A DNA stretch of 64,000 bases from Membranihabitans maritimus (GCF_021729145.1 NZ_JAJSLW010000012.1:62001-126000), one strand, 5' to 3'; numbered from the stretch's first letter, positions 54,862 through 64,000 are shown. Numbers and translations are program-made. The notes: generated by a model not told the origin, from the sequence alone.

Positions 54862-55989
54862 TTATGAAGTAAAAGTTCCGTAATGCTCTTTTATTATTTC
54901 TCCTCCAAGAAATTTTTCTGTTGGAAATTGACTTTGCAGCATGCATCCACTATATTTATTTGTAAGTAAAAGCATTGCTGTCTGAGCCAGAGAAGCAGCT
55001 GTTGTTCTCTGTATCGCTGCCATTTCTATTGAATTATAGGTGATTGGTCTAATTTCAATTACTTTGCATTTTTCCAATATAGTTTTATTGGATTGAAGGC
55101 CGGTGATACTGGTATAAATAATGACCCGATCCGTTTCCTGGAAAGGGATTTCACGTATCATTTTACTTTTAAGGAGTTCTGGAGTTATGTTTTTTCCAAT
55201 TTGGGATTTTACCTTTTTGACCCAATCAAAATGACCGGGATACCGGATGGTTTTATAATCAAGGTTATCCACTTCATTTGCATAATATTGAGGTAGGTCA
55301 CTTGCCCCACCCGAAGTATGTTCGGCTTCATAGTGGATCCCATTAATAATAATGTCCTCTCTCCCCGACAGGGCTTCTACTGATATGATTTCTTTGTTTT
55401 TCAATATTATCGCCTTGTTTAAATACTCAGTGCTTACACCTATCGGACTCCAGGTAAACGCATAGAACGAAGGGGAACTTACGGTGGGACTTAATGCGCC
55501 CACGCGCATTTTTACCGTTTTTATTTTTGATTCATGCAGTTCCGTTTTGAAGTCGGAAATCAATTTTTTTGTCCAGACATTTACGAAACCAGGTGCCAGC
55601 CCCGTTTGAAGTGCAAAACATTTTGAATTGTCTTTAACTAGTTTGAGAATAGCATTGGTGGCAGTTACATGTTCGGTAAGATTGGCATAATGCATATTAT
55701 TCCGAAGTGCAATTTTAGCAATTTCTTCCGCATGAATACCAGGAGTGCAGTCCAGGATGATTTCGCCTTCAGGATTCCATTTTTCGGGTTGAGTCTTACT
55801 TAAATCTATACATTCTAATTTGCGCGGATTTTCCAACCCATTATTTATCCATTGAATTGCTTTTTCGCATTGTGTATAGTCGATGTCTGCTAAACTTATT
55901 GCTAGATCATTACTCTTGTCATGTTGTAATAATATCAATGCACATGCTTTGCCGATTCCACCGGCTCCAACTATAATAATATTTTTCAA
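54862..55989 (-). CDS. Saccharopine dehydrogenase / lysine 6-dehydrogenase-like oxidoreductase
   Basis: Rossmann-fold dehydrogenase of 375 aa opening with IIIVGAGGIGKACALILLQHD (the GxGxxG nucleotide site). A substrate domain follows with LQTGLAPGFVNVW and a TSGGASDLPQYYANEV stretch. The size and pattern fit the saccharopine dehydrogenase superfamily. With an ALDH7 gene beside it, the likely job is to make 2-aminoadipate semialdehyde from lysine (lysine 6-dehydrogenase) or from saccharopine. No lysine-ketoglutarate reductase is seen here, which slightly favours direct lysine oxidation. It overlaps the DUF1338 gene by 4 bp. Confidence 0.78.
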   Translation of the reverse strand: MKNIIIVGAGGIGKACALILLQHDKSNDLAISLADIDYTQCEKAIQWINNGLENPRKLECIDLSKTQPEKWNPEGEIILDCTPGIHAEEIAKIALRNNMHYANLTEHVTATNAILKLVKDNSKCFALQTGLAPGFVNVWTKKLISDFKTELHESKIKTVKMRVGALSPTVSSPSFYAFTWSPIGVSTEYLNKAIILKNKEIISVEALSGREDIIINGIHYEAEHTSGGASDLPQYYANEVDNLDYKTIRYPGHFDWVKKVKSQIGKNITPELLKSKMIREIPFQETDRVIIYTSITGLQSNKTILEKCKVIEIRPITYNSIEMAAIQRTTAASLAQTAMLLLTNKYSGCMLQSQFPTEKFLGGEIIKEHYGTFTS

Positions 55990-56789
55990 GACGATTGAAT
56001 TTTACGGTCTGTACTTTCAAATATTTTGTCTGCCGATTCTGTTACAAAGCCTTGAAATATGGTGCTGCCTCTAGGGTATCTGTAGGCAAATTCGCAATAA
56101 CATCCTGGAATGGTATACACTCCTTCTATAAATGGGAATTCAATTTTATCGGCCAGGGTACTGCTCTGTTCGAGATAGACAGATTTACTACCTTTAATTA
56201 CACCACCATGGTTATTGAGTACAAACCCGTTATTGACTAAGAATATGTTCAGTTCCTCAAGGCCTTTAAATTGAAGGTCGTTGGCATATATAGTGAAGTG
56301 GTTGGCACGGAATCCGTAAACATACATCCATGCGGCGTATTCACTTTCTTTGCTTAGTGTCTCATATACTGAATACGACGGGTTGGACCACAATCTGCCT
56401 TTGTGAATAAGATCCTTGTTGCCCCAATATTTATCAGGAATCGAGTCAATGGCTGCATTCAACACGGATTGGAGATTATTAGAAAATTCTTTGAGTAAAA
56501 GCTCGCTAATAAAAATTTTGGGGTTATGAGGGTTCTTATGCTCCAAATGAATGGCATTCAATTTTTTCTGACTAAAATAATAATTGCCTTGTACGGAATA
56601 TCCCATTTCTAAAAATCTCTGGGACAAAACATTCTTATCAATCCTGTGATCACTAAATGTCCTGAATGCAATATGGTCATTACGTAATTCACCCTTATCC
56701 TGAAGTAAGTTGTGAATTTTGGGTGCAGATGGACATAATTTGATATATTGTTCCCATAGTTCCTCAATAACTGAATGATCGTATTCCAT
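55986..56789 (-). CDS. DUF1338 protein, 2-oxoadipate dioxygenase/decarboxylase-like
   Basis: A 267-aa protein of the DUF1338 family. A characterised bacterial member (HglS) converts 2-oxoadipate to D-2-hydroxyglutarate with Fe(II) and O2. Likely metal ligands are the His in DHIAFRTF (about 38), the His in RANHFTIY (about 166) and the Glu in GCYCEFAYRYPRG (about 244). The family name rests on these motifs and on the two lysine-pathway genes that follow. It is shorter than the proteobacterial HglS but near the usual size for Bacteroidota. It starts 12 bp after pepP and overlaps the next gene by 4 bp (ATGA). Confidence 0.82.
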   Translation of the reverse strand: MEYDHSVIEELWEQYIKLCPSAPKIHNLLQDKGELRNDHIAFRTFSDHRIDKNVLSQRFLEMGYSVQGNYYFSQKKLNAIHLEHKNPHNPKIFISELLLKEFSNNLQSVLNAAIDSIPDKYWGNKDLIHKGRLWSNPSYSVYETLSKESEYAAWMYVYGFRANHFTIYANDLQFKGLEELNIFLVNNGFVLNNHGGVIKGSKSVYLEQSSTLADKIEFPFIEGVYTIPGCYCEFAYRYPRGSTIFQGFVTESADKIFESTDRKIQSS

Positions 56790-56801
56790 GCTGTTGGTAA
56801 T

Positions 56802-58166
56802 TTACAGTGATTCCAAATCTTCAATTTCCTTGGGGATAGGAGGACCCAAAACTTCATAGTCGGAAGATGTAATAAGGATATCGTCTTCTATCCGAACTCC
56901 ACCAAAATCCAACCAATTATCTAATAGGTCATAATTTACATATTCTGAGAATCTTTTTTCTCTTTTCCATAAAGCTATAAGTTGTGGAATAAAATATAGC
57001 CCTGGTTCTACAGTAATAACATTGTCTTTTTCCAATGTTCTACCTAAACGCAAATGATTAATGCCAAATTGTTCTGATCTTTGAATATACTTGTTGTACC
57101 CGACGTATTTTTCGCCTAATCCTTCCATATCGTGTACATCCATTCCTATCATATGACCTAGGCCATGGGGGAAAAATAAGGCGTGTGCCCCTTTTTCTAC
57201 TATTTCTTCCGGTGCGCCTTTCATAAGCCCAAGATCGACCAGGCCGGATGCCAATATTTCGGAAGCAATTAAATGAATATCTTTAAAAGCTTTGCCAGGT
57301 TTTAATGCATCTATAGATTTTTTTTGTGCTTCTAAAACAATGGAATAAATATCTTTCTGTCTTGTGTCAAATTTTCTACCAACGGGAGTGGTACGGGTAA
57401 TATCACTTGCATAATGCATTGAGTTTTCAGCCCCGATATCACAGAGAAGCATTTGTCCTTTTTTTAATGTATTGTTGTATGTATTTATATGTAATGTTTC
57501 ACCTCTGTTTGTCAGTATGGCCGGATATGCCAATCTTCCTCCATGGGAATAAATGATTTCCATAGCCCGAGCATACATTTCTCTTTCTGTTCTTCCTTCA
57601 TTGCATAACAGCATTACATTTTTGTGTACTTCAGCTGTTATGGACAAAGCATCCTCTATTTCGCGAACTTCACGATCTTCTTTTTTAGATCTTTGTCCTA
57701 CAATAGCTTCTATCAAAGAAACTGAAAAATTAGATGGTTTACCTAATAGACGTGCGGCCATACTTTCCTGATATTGATGATAAAGCGGTAAAGTGTGTAT
57801 ATCGCGATTCGTTTTTACAGCTCCCTCAAGTAGATTTTCAAATTCTTCTGTGGACAATACTTCCGTTATCCCTGATTCATCAGCGCGAGTGGCTAATGCA
57901 GGTAAATTACCCACCCAAATAGATGCATCAATTGTCAGGTCATCACCTACTAGTATTTCTCGATCATTATCAATATCGATTATTAAATGTAACCCTGGTA
58001 TGTCTATTCCCGTATAGTATAGAAAACTACTGTCTTGACGAAATGGAAAAGAATTGCCTCTGTAATTCATCCCTATTTCTCGATTCCCCTGTAACCAGAT
58101 AATTCCGGAATCAACTTTGTGCTTAAGTATTAATCGACGGTTTTGATATACGCTGTTTACAAACAT
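56802..58166 (-). CDS. Xaa-Pro aminopeptidase (aminopeptidase P, M24B)
   Basis: Cytosolic metallopeptidase of 454 aa that removes an N-terminal residue preceding proline. The N-terminal creatinase-like domain (about 1-150) has SFPFRQDSSFLYYTGID. The pita-bread domain carries the ligands in LLCDIGAENSMHYASDITRT (two Asp), FFPHGLGHMIGMDVHD (His), VITVEPGLY (Glu) and GVRIEDDIL (Glu). It is first in the operon with the lysine genes, 12 bp before DUF1338, which suggests a shared peptide and amino-acid catabolism role. Confidence 0.92.
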   Translation of the reverse strand: MFVNSVYQNRRLILKHKVDSGIIWLQGNREIGMNYRGNSFPFRQDSSFLYYTGIDIPGLHLIIDIDNDREILVGDDLTIDASIWVGNLPALATRADESGITEVLSTEEFENLLEGAVKTNRDIHTLPLYHQYQESMAARLLGKPSNFSVSLIEAIVGQRSKKEDREVREIEDALSITAEVHKNVMLLCNEGRTEREMYARAMEIIYSHGGRLAYPAILTNRGETLHINTYNNTLKKGQMLLCDIGAENSMHYASDITRTTPVGRKFDTRQKDIYSIVLEAQKKSIDALKPGKAFKDIHLIASEILASGLVDLGLMKGAPEEIVEKGAHALFFPHGLGHMIGMDVHDMEGLGEKYVGYNKYIQRSEQFGINHLRLGRTLEKDNVITVEPGLYFIPQLIALWKREKRFSEYVNYDLLDNWLDFGGVRIEDDILITSSDYEVLGPPIPKEIEDLESL

Positions 58167-58285
58167 TTAAAACTATTTTGATGAATAAAAAATGAAATAT
58201 AATGTAATAAAATTTTAAAATATCGATGCAGATATCTGTGGAAAAAGTTTATTTGATTTAAAAGATATAATTATTTATTCATTCT

Positions 58286-58293
58286 TAAATTTG
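58286..58293 (+). promoter_or_regulatory. Possible -7 promoter box upstream of the HupE-like gene
   Basis: TAAATTTG matches TAnnTTTG and lies 93 bp before the start codon in the divergent gap between pepP and the HupE-like gene. No -33 box is found at the usual distance. Confidence 0.4.
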
Positions 58294-58386
58294 TGACCTA
58301 TTATAGAAAAATAAATAATAGTCTCTCAGTTAGGGATACGGTAGCGAATATTTTAATGTATTGTCTAAAATTTTTAAGAATCATCA

Positions 58387-58965
58387 ATGGAACAATTTAG
58401 TGTCTTTTTCCGACTTGGATGGGAGCATATAACGGACATAAATGGTTATGATCATTTGCTTTTTATTATTACCCTTTGTGCATTCTACACTCTGCAGGAA
58501 TGGAAGAATATTTTGATTCTTGTTACCGCTTTTACTTTAGGTCATTCGGTAACGCTGGCTCTATCTATATTGGATATTGTACGAATTTCATCTTCTGTGA
58601 TTGAATTTTTAATTCCTGTCACCATTTTTTTGACAGCTTTTTACAATGTAATTCAACCCTCCGCCAAGAAAGGAAGATTACAAGGGAATTACGCCATGGC
58701 CCTTTTTTTTGGACTCATACATGGCATGGGGTTTTCCAATTATTTAAGGGCACTTACTTCAGATTCAGGCGAATTGGTCAGCCAACTTGTAGCTTTTAAT
58801 CTAGGACTGGAATTTGGACAAATTCTAATAGTTATTGTTTTTTTTATCCTCTATGGGGTTTTGAAGATGATATTTGCCTTACAACACCATGACTGGAAAC
58901 TTTTCGTATCGGGGGCTGGTGCGGGAGTATCCTTGATTCTGATTGCTGAAACCTGGCTATGGTGA
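58387..58965 (+). CDS. HupE/UreJ-like membrane protein
   Basis: A polytopic membrane protein of 192 aa with about five to six helices. The opening GWEHITDINGYDHLLFIITL and the motifs VTAFTLGHSVTLALS and FFGLIHGMGFSNYL, with conserved His and Asp in membrane segments, are those of HupE/UreJ proteins. These are thought to pass nickel or other transition metals. No hydrogenase or urease is nearby, so the metal is open. Its end overlaps the convergent rlmB gene by 9 bp. Confidence 0.82.
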   Translation: MEQFSVFFRLGWEHITDINGYDHLLFIITLCAFYTLQEWKNILILVTAFTLGHSVTLALSILDIVRISSSVIEFLIPVTIFLTAFYNVIQPSAKKGRLQGNYAMALFFGLIHGMGFSNYLRALTSDSGELVSQLVAFNLGLEFGQILIVIVFFILYGVLKMIFALQHHDWKLFVSGAGAGVSLILIAETWLW

Positions 58966-59712
58966 TGTCGATTCAATCCTTCTTTGCCTCTGAACTTCAT
59001 AGGTTATAATACCGGTGGCTATAGCTGCATTAAGGGACTCAGTTTTACCGATTTGCGGAATTGAAAAAAGGTCGTCGGACTTTTTTTCAATATCATTTGA
59101 TATACCCGTTTCTTCGGACCCTACTACCAAACATAAGGGGACTGTCAGGTCGATGAAATCAATAGATTTTTTTGCTTTGAGCGATGAACTTAAAATTTGA
59201 ATGCCATTGTTTGTAAGTAGTTCCAGGGTGTCGTGTACTGAATGTATTCTTACGATAGGCAAATTATGTACAGCTCCTGCTGATATTTTTACTACTTGTT
59301 CATTGATTGGAGCAGATTTCTTTGAAGGTATAATTAATGCATGCACCCCGAGGGCTTCGGCGGTTCTGATTATGGACCCCAAATTGCCAACATCCTGAAC
59401 TCTGTCCAAATACAGGAAAAACGGAACTTGTCCGCTCTCATAAACTGCAGGAATAATATCATTTAATTCCTGAAATTTTATAGGTGAAGTGTACGCAATG
59501 ATACCTTGGTGATTAACCTTGTATTTCCTGTCAAGTATAGTCCTATTGACTCTCTTAATTGGAATATTTTGAGCTTTGGCAGCTTTTCTTAATTCCATCT
59601 CTACAGGTCCTTTCAGCGTACTGTCAATCCACAGACTGCTAATGGGCGTGAAATCTCCAATCGCATCCAGGACAGGCTTCCTACCAACAATTATATTGGG
59701 TGATTTTCCCAT
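58957..59712 (-). CDS. rlmB: 23S rRNA (guanosine-2'-O-)-methyltransferase, TrmH/SpoU family
   Basis: SPOUT-class methyltransferase of 251 aa. An N-terminal L30e-like substrate domain (about 5-80, IIVGRKPVLDAI) leads to the knotted catalytic domain with YLDRVQDVGNLGSIIRTAEALG (the NxGxxxR motif), CLVVGSEETGIS and IPQIGKTESLNAAIATGI. These are the three SpoU motifs. The RlmB assignment (G2251) follows from overall layout; a related rRNA or tRNA target is possible. It is 6 bp downstream of the coiled-coil gene and probably in one operon with it. Confidence 0.88.
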   Translation of the reverse strand: MGKSPNIIVGRKPVLDAIGDFTPISSLWIDSTLKGPVEMELRKAAKAQNIPIKRVNRTILDRKYKVNHQGIIAYTSPIKFQELNDIIPAVYESGQVPFFLYLDRVQDVGNLGSIIRTAEALGVHALIIPSKKSAPINEQVVKISAGAVHNLPIVRIHSVHDTLELLTNNGIQILSSSLKAKKSIDFIDLTVPLCLVVGSEETGISNDIEKKSDDLFSIPQIGKTESLNAAIATGIITYEVQRQRRIESTSP

Positions 59713-59718
59713 AGATTT

Positions 59719-60999
59719 TTATGGATTTGGCGCTGATGCCTTTACAACTCCGGATATAATTTTCGCAGCATTCTCTGCTTTGCTTTCAGAATTATCAGTT
59801 TTTGCCTTTTTAGAAGATCCGATTTTTTCTGCAGCTTTTTGCACCTTTGGATTGGACTTAAACTCTAAATGTGATTCTTTAATTTCGTTGGCTATTCTAT
59901 TTTTGACTGCTTCCTCTGCTGCTTTTCGCTCTGCTTCTTTTTTGTCTATTTCCTCTTGCTTTTCTAAAGACACAATTCTTTTCTTCAATTGTACTTCTGT
60001 GTTGAGCATATCTTCCAGTTTAGTCTCTTTAGATTTTATGCGTTCTTCTATCATAGACAATTTGGCTTTGCGGATTTGAGCTTCCAATTGACCATCTGCA
60101 TTTTGGATCTTACTTTCTTGAAATCCCAAATTGCTCTTATCCCTGGAAATGGATTTTTCCATACGCTCAATCGCTGATTTTAATCCGTCAAGACGTCTTT
60201 TTGTTTTATCTAAAGGTGAATTGCCCGCACTGGCTTTCCCGTATTTTTTCTCTTTTATTTCCTTGAAAAGGCCATCTAGTTTATTCCAGATAGAAGATTG
60301 GTCTTTTTTCGTAAAATTGGATTTTTTAAATTTCTTTTGGACTTGTTTTAGTTCCTCAAATAAATGTCTAAGTGATTTTCCGTCTTCAATCTTACTTTTG
60401 ATGTCATCCAACTTTTCTTCAAAAAAAGCTTTGTTTTTTTCAGATTCTTTTGAAAAAGATTCTTCAGCTTTCGAACGTAATTCTTTTAAATTACTAAAGA
60501 GTTCATTCGTCCTTTTGCGAATATCATTTCCGTGTCGTCGTGCTAAATTTTTTTCACGAATTTGTTGCTGAACTTTGTTCCAGAAATTTTTCATGTTGTT
60601 CCAGGTATCCTGGCTAAATTCCTCTAACTGTTCGATGGTTTCTTCCAATTCATTAAGTTCGTGGCTGTAGGTGTTTTTTAATCTTTTGGAGAGGACGAGA
60701 AAATTCCATTCCGCCTGGGCCATTTTGATCAGATCGTCCCGTTCTACTTCATATTCCTTTGGCAAGAGGGCATTGGTTAATGATAATTCCTTTTCGAAAT
60801 TTTCACTTATTTCGGGAAATACAACATCATCAGACCCATTCCTCCATTGATTTCTAACTAAATTATCAAATTCTTCTGAGACATTTTCAGCCTTCATTAT
60901 TTTTACTTCATAACTCCCTTCATCTTCATTCAGGTCTATGGTAATAAGTACTTTCTGAGCATCGTCTTTTTTACCCCAAAAAACTAATCTGTCTTTCAT
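59719..60999 (-). CDS. Coiled-coil protein of unknown function
   Basis: A cytosolic protein of about 426 aa. The first 90 residues (MKDRLVFWGKKDDAQKVLIT...) are a compact alpha/beta domain. Residues 100-400 are almost all charged helix with coiled-coil heptads. The C-terminal 40 are Lys/Ala/Ser-rich. I do not recognise an enzyme motif. Proteins opening RLVFWG plus a coiled coil occur across Bacteroidota as hypothetical proteins. I start it at the ATG at 60999; an in-frame ATG 15 codons upstream (61044) is also possible. It shares an operon with rlmB. Confidence 0.72.
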   Translation of the reverse strand: MKDRLVFWGKKDDAQKVLITIDLNEDEGSYEVKIMKAENVSEEFDNLVRNQWRNGSDDVVFPEISENFEKELSLTNALLPKEYEVERDDLIKMAQAEWNFLVLSKRLKNTYSHELNELEETIEQLEEFSQDTWNNMKNFWNKVQQQIREKNLARRHGNDIRKRTNELFSNLKELRSKAEESFSKESEKNKAFFEEKLDDIKSKIEDGKSLRHLFEELKQVQKKFKKSNFTKKDQSSIWNKLDGLFKEIKEKKYGKASAGNSPLDKTKRRLDGLKSAIERMEKSISRDKSNLGFQESKIQNADGQLEAQIRKAKLSMIEERIKSKETKLEDMLNTEVQLKKRIVSLEKQEEIDKKEAERKAAEEAVKNRIANEIKESHLEFKSNPKVQKAAEKIGSSKKAKTDNSESKAENAAKIISGVVKASAPNP

Positions 61000-61302
61000 A
61001 TCAACATCCGTATTTAAATTCTTTCCTTTTACTGTAAAATACACTTAAATGTGTTTTTTTAATCCTATACATCTGATAAATTTAAGAATATTGCTGGATA
61101 AATATTTTTGATTTTATCTTAATATATACATTTAGTTGGATTCTGTAGATATTTCAATTCAAAATCTTTGTTGTTTGTTCCCAAAAAACCATAGAATTGA
61201 TAAAAGATTGGTCATTACTTCGAGATGTCAAGAGGAAATATAAGCCGTAGAGAATAGAAATTAGTTATCTGTTCCTGTGTGAAATTGTTTCTCATAACCA
61301 GT

Positions 61303-61344
61303 AAAAAAAATAGCCAATTGGATGTATATCCCCAACCGGCTATT
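61303..61344 (-). terminator. Rho-independent terminator after asd
   Basis: AATAGCCAATTGG (61309-61321) pairs with CCAACCGGCTATT (61332-61344), 11 of 13 positions, around a 10-nt loop. On the minus strand the stem is followed by an unbroken run of eight T, so it ends the asd transcript. The rest of the 61045-61373 gap shows no gene. Confidence 0.85.
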
Positions 61345-61373
61345 TAATCTTTTATAGATATGGGAAAGTTAAG

Positions 61374-62372
61374 TTAAACTTCTGCAAATTTGTTTTGGAC
61401 CATGTATTGTGCAATTTGTACCGCATTAGTTGCAGCTCCTTTTCTTAAATTGTCTGCAACTATCCACATGTTCAGTCCATTATCTATAGATTCATCTCTG
61501 CGTAACCTCCCAACAAAAACATCATTTTTACCCTTGGCAAATAGTGCCATAGGGTATTCATTTTTTTCTGGATTATCAACCACTTGCACTCCGGGAGTAT
61601 TATTTAATAATTCAACAACCTCATCGATGGTATAATCATGATTGAATTCGACATTTACCGATTCAGAATGCCCACCATGAACAGGAACACGAATAGCTGT
61701 AGCAGTTATGCGGATAGAATCATCTCCCAGAATCTTTCTCGTTTCATGAACTAATTTCATCTCTTCCTTGGTGTAGTTATTTTCTAGAAAAATATCACAG
61801 TGAGGAAGGCAATTGTCAAATATGGGATAGGGGTAAGCAGGATCATCTACTTTTTTACCCCTTTTTTCTGCTTCGTATTGACGGACAGCTTTTACGCCGG
61901 TTCCTGTAATGGATTGATAAGTGGATATTACCAGTCTTTTAATACCGAAAGTTTTATGCAATTGAGATAGTGCCAAGACCATTTGAATGGTAGAGCAGTT
62001 AGGGTTGGCAATAATCTTATCGTCTTCGGTGATTTCAGAAGCATTTATTTCCGGAACAACTAATTTTTTACTTGGGTCCATTCGCCATGCGGAAGAATTG
62101 TCAATAACCACGGTACCTACCTCAGCAAATTTAGGAGCCCATTCTTTTGATGTGGATCCTCCTGCAGAAAAAATAGCAATATCGGGTTTGGCTTCAACCG
62201 CTTCATTTAATCCTATTACCAAATGAGTTTTTCCTTTTACTGTAACCTCTTTTCCAACAGATTTTTCAGACGCAACAGGAAGAAGCTCTGAATATGGAAA
62301 ATCGTATTCTTCCAGGAGCTTGCATATTTCCTGGCCGACCATACCTGTTATACCAACAACTGCTAATTTCAT
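61374..62372 (-). CDS. asd: Aspartate-semialdehyde dehydrogenase
   Basis: Cytosolic enzyme of 332 aa that reduces aspartyl phosphate to the semialdehyde, the branch step towards lysine, diaminopimelate, threonine and methionine. Visible motifs are the nucleotide site VVGITGMVGQEI, FSAGGSTSKEWAP, the catalytic Cys in NPNCSTIQM and the RVPVHGGHSESVNVEF segment with the active-site His. It is monocistronic: its own terminator follows, and the next gene is divergent 75 bp upstream. Confidence 0.95.
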   Translation of the reverse strand: MKLAVVGITGMVGQEICKLLEEYDFPYSELLPVASEKSVGKEVTVKGKTHLVIGLNEAVEAKPDIAIFSAGGSTSKEWAPKFAEVGTVVIDNSSAWRMDPSKKLVVPEINASEITEDDKIIANPNCSTIQMVLALSQLHKTFGIKRLVISTYQSITGTGVKAVRQYEAEKRGKKVDDPAYPYPIFDNCLPHCDIFLENNYTKEEMKLVHETRKILGDDSIRITATAIRVPVHGGHSESVNVEFNHDYTIDEVVELLNNTPGVQVVDNPEKNEYPMALFAKGKNDVFVGRLRRDESIDNGLNMWIVADNLRKGAATNAVQIAQYMVQNKFAEV

Positions 62373-62447
62373 TTATTTTTCCTATTTTATACGTAAAATT
62401 AAAATGGGCGTAAAGATAAGATTTTTTATTACTTCTAAGCCAATACT

Positions 62448-64000
62448 ATGCCTTATAATTTTTACTTTACATTCTACGGATTAGCCATATTTTTCATAAG
62501 AACGGTGTGTCTACTATTTTTTCAATTGGAAATTTGTGTTAGCCATGCTCAGAATTGTCCTGAATCTGCATTTGTCCAACCGGAAAATTGGGAAGGAGAT
62601 ACTCATCATTTCGAATTCAACAATACAAATGCTTCCCTAAATGCCGAAGGGCCTGGACGCAGTATCATTTTTAATAAAATCGGTGACAATATAGGTTATA
62701 TTGAATTAACCGTTAGCATGGACTTCCCTCCATCTTCATCAAATAGACTGCTGTTTGGTTTGACAAATAATAGTGATCTGGGTGAAGTCAATGATAAATT
62801 AACTTTTTCAATTGGTCAAAGTGGAAGTAATGATGGATTAATTGTTTCTTCAGTATCTAAAGGAATTGAGAAAAACCTGGACACGATTCGGTTTGTGGAT
62901 TTTGGTGAGGGGGCATCGGCAGTAAAAATAGGGGTGGGTTTGGGTGAAAATGCTTTAACGATTGTGTTAAATGACCGGTATTCAGTAGATGTCAAAATAC
63001 CCGATACCATAAGATTGAGGTCCCTAATGTGGTTTTTTATTCAATGTGAGTATACGAAGACCCGGTCTGATAAATTTCATTTTGGTCCATTGTATTTTGT
63101 TGATAAAAAAGAGGATTTGATAAGCGATTTGCTAGGTTTAGGCGAATTGTTAATCAGTGAATTCTACTTACATTCTGGTGAAAATTTTTGGTTTCTTGAG
63201 ATATATAACAATACCGAATCAGACCAGTGTATTTCGAATTTGTCATTACATAGCGAACAAGGTGAAATCAGGCTGCCGGGCCTAAGTCTTAAACCGTTTC
63301 AATATTCTGTAGTAACCAATAAAAAGGATTTCGTAGACATACCGGAATCTATTAATTTATTTGTGATAGATGCTGGAAATCTCATCTTGGGGAAATGGAT
63401 CTCACTCTTTCAAAAAGAACAGCTATTACACCAGATGATCATTCCTGATACCTTTAATTTTGAAGGGGGAAAAACATTGGAGTTGGTAGATACTGGTCAA
63501 CCGTGTAGAATTATTGGAAATTATAAAGCATCTAAATTCAAGCTAGGGACGGCGGGCACAGAAAATAGTTGGTTTATATTGACTGATGAAATTTCTAAGC
63601 CTGAGTTGATTTCAAATTCTTCGGATAAATTGGAAATTATTTGGCCGTATTTAATTGATGACTTGTCATTTTTCACCTCTTTCATGTCTGCCAATAAACC
63701 ATTTCGCATTATTACAAATGAATATCTTAAAAATAGATTAGAGATTATACCGGAAAAAGGGTATCAATTTACAGCCGGCGATTGGATAAGGGTTAATGGG
63801 AATTATGTAAGTTCCTGTAACGAGTATGCAGGCTTGATGGATACCACATTTATACTTCAATTCCCCAGGTCGCCAAATCAAAATGAGTTGAAGATAACGG
63901 AAGTAATGTTTGATCCTACTCCGGGATGCCCTGAATATTTGGAAATTACAAATACCAGTAAAGAATTAATTAAAGGAAATAATTTAGTAATTGGAAATAT
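62448..64000 (+). CDS. Secreted lamin-tail-like protein, partial (runs off the window)
   Basis: An open frame from the ATG at 62448 continues without a stop to the window end (517 codons so far). It begins with a hydrophobic signal-like stretch (about 5-36, ending SHAQN) followed by NCPESAFVQPENWEGD, a beta-rich domain. At about 235-300 and again near the edge there are lamin-tail-like pieces: ELLISEFYLHSGENFWFLEIYNNT and ELKITEVMFDPTPGCPEYLEITNT. This is the pattern of large surface proteins of Bacteroidota that often carry a T9SS sorting domain, which would lie beyond the edge. Confidence 0.85.
   Translation, partial: MPYNFYFTFYGLAIFFIRTVCLLFFQLEICVSHAQNCPESAFVQPENWEGDTHHFEFNNTNASLNAEGPGRSIIFNKIGDNIGYIELTVSMDFPPSSSNRLLFGLTNNSDLGEVNDKLTFSIGQSGSNDGLIVSSVSKGIEKNLDTIRFVDFGEGASAVKIGVGLGENALTIVLNDRYSVDVKIPDTIRLRSLMWFFIQCEYTKTRSDKFHFGPLYFVDKKEDLISDLLGLGELLISEFYLHSGENFWFLEIYNNTESDQCISNLSLHSEQGEIRLPGLSLKPFQYSVVTNKKDFVDIPESINLFVIDAGNLILGKWISLFQKEQLLHQMIIPDTFNFEGGKTLELVDTGQPCRIIGNYKASKFKLGTAGTENSWFILTDEISKPELISNSSDKLEIIWPYLIDDLSFFTSFMSANKPFRIITNEYLKNRLEIIPEKGYQFTAGDWIRVNGNYVSSCNEYAGLMDTTFILQFPRSPNQNELKITEVMFDPTPGCPEYLEITNTSKELIKGNNLVIGN

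Overview
The window looks like ordinary chromosome from a Bacteroidota bacterium. The evidence is a SusC/SusD pair, FecR with a DUF4974-like tail, an STN-domain TonB receptor, a PKD protein ending in a gliding/T9SS type B sorting domain, a DUF3276 (PUR-like) protein, TlpA/DUF4369-type thioredoxins and TAnnTTTG promoter boxes. The sequence alone does not fix the order (Saprospiria or Cytophagia would both fit). I see no rRNA, tRNA, CRISPR array, phage or intact insertion sequence. The last gene runs off the right edge.

Layout. 0.1-1 kb: a voltage-gated K+ channel. 1.4-15.9 kb (minus): a MacAB-TolC-like export locus with TolC, a periplasmic adaptor, two separate ATPases and four different double-length FtsX/MacB permeases. 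A sigma-54-type response regulator and its histidine kinase (16.4-19.1 kb) are divergent from it and are its likely controllers. 19.3-24.5 kb: a DUF3276 protein, a relic of a CPBP protease, an MsbA-like exporter, and ComEA-like and ComEC DNA-uptake proteins. 24.8-31.3 kb: a TPR protein, a GH63/MGH1-like glycosidase, a small SCO/cytochrome c/lipoprotein operon and a cryptochrome/photolyase.

31.4-40.9 kb is the most unusual block: FecR anti-sigma, SusC with STN domain, SusD, a lipoprotein resembling Mx1 zinc metallopeptidases but without the HExxH motif, and a TlpA thioredoxin fused to an erythromycin-esterase-like domain. A lone ECF sigma factor faces it at 41.2-41.8 kb. The block could be a self-sensing uptake system whose substrate is not evident.

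42.3-53.3 kb is mostly housekeeping: a CBS protein, two Lrp regulators, TsaC/Sua5, a T9SS-secreted PKD protein, ribosomal protein L19, a membrane phosphoesterase and TopA. 53.3-58.2 kb (minus) is a tight four-gene operon: aminopeptidase P, a DUF1338 2-oxoadipate dioxygenase-like protein, a saccharopine/lysine dehydrogenase-like protein and an ALDH7 (antiquitin-like) dehydrogenase. Together they suggest lysine breakdown through 2-aminoadipate, with a convergent Lrp regulator beside them. 58.4-62.4 kb: a HupE-like membrane protein, RlmB, a coiled-coil protein and aspartate-semialdehyde dehydrogenase. 62.4-64 kb: the start of a secreted lamin-tail-like protein.
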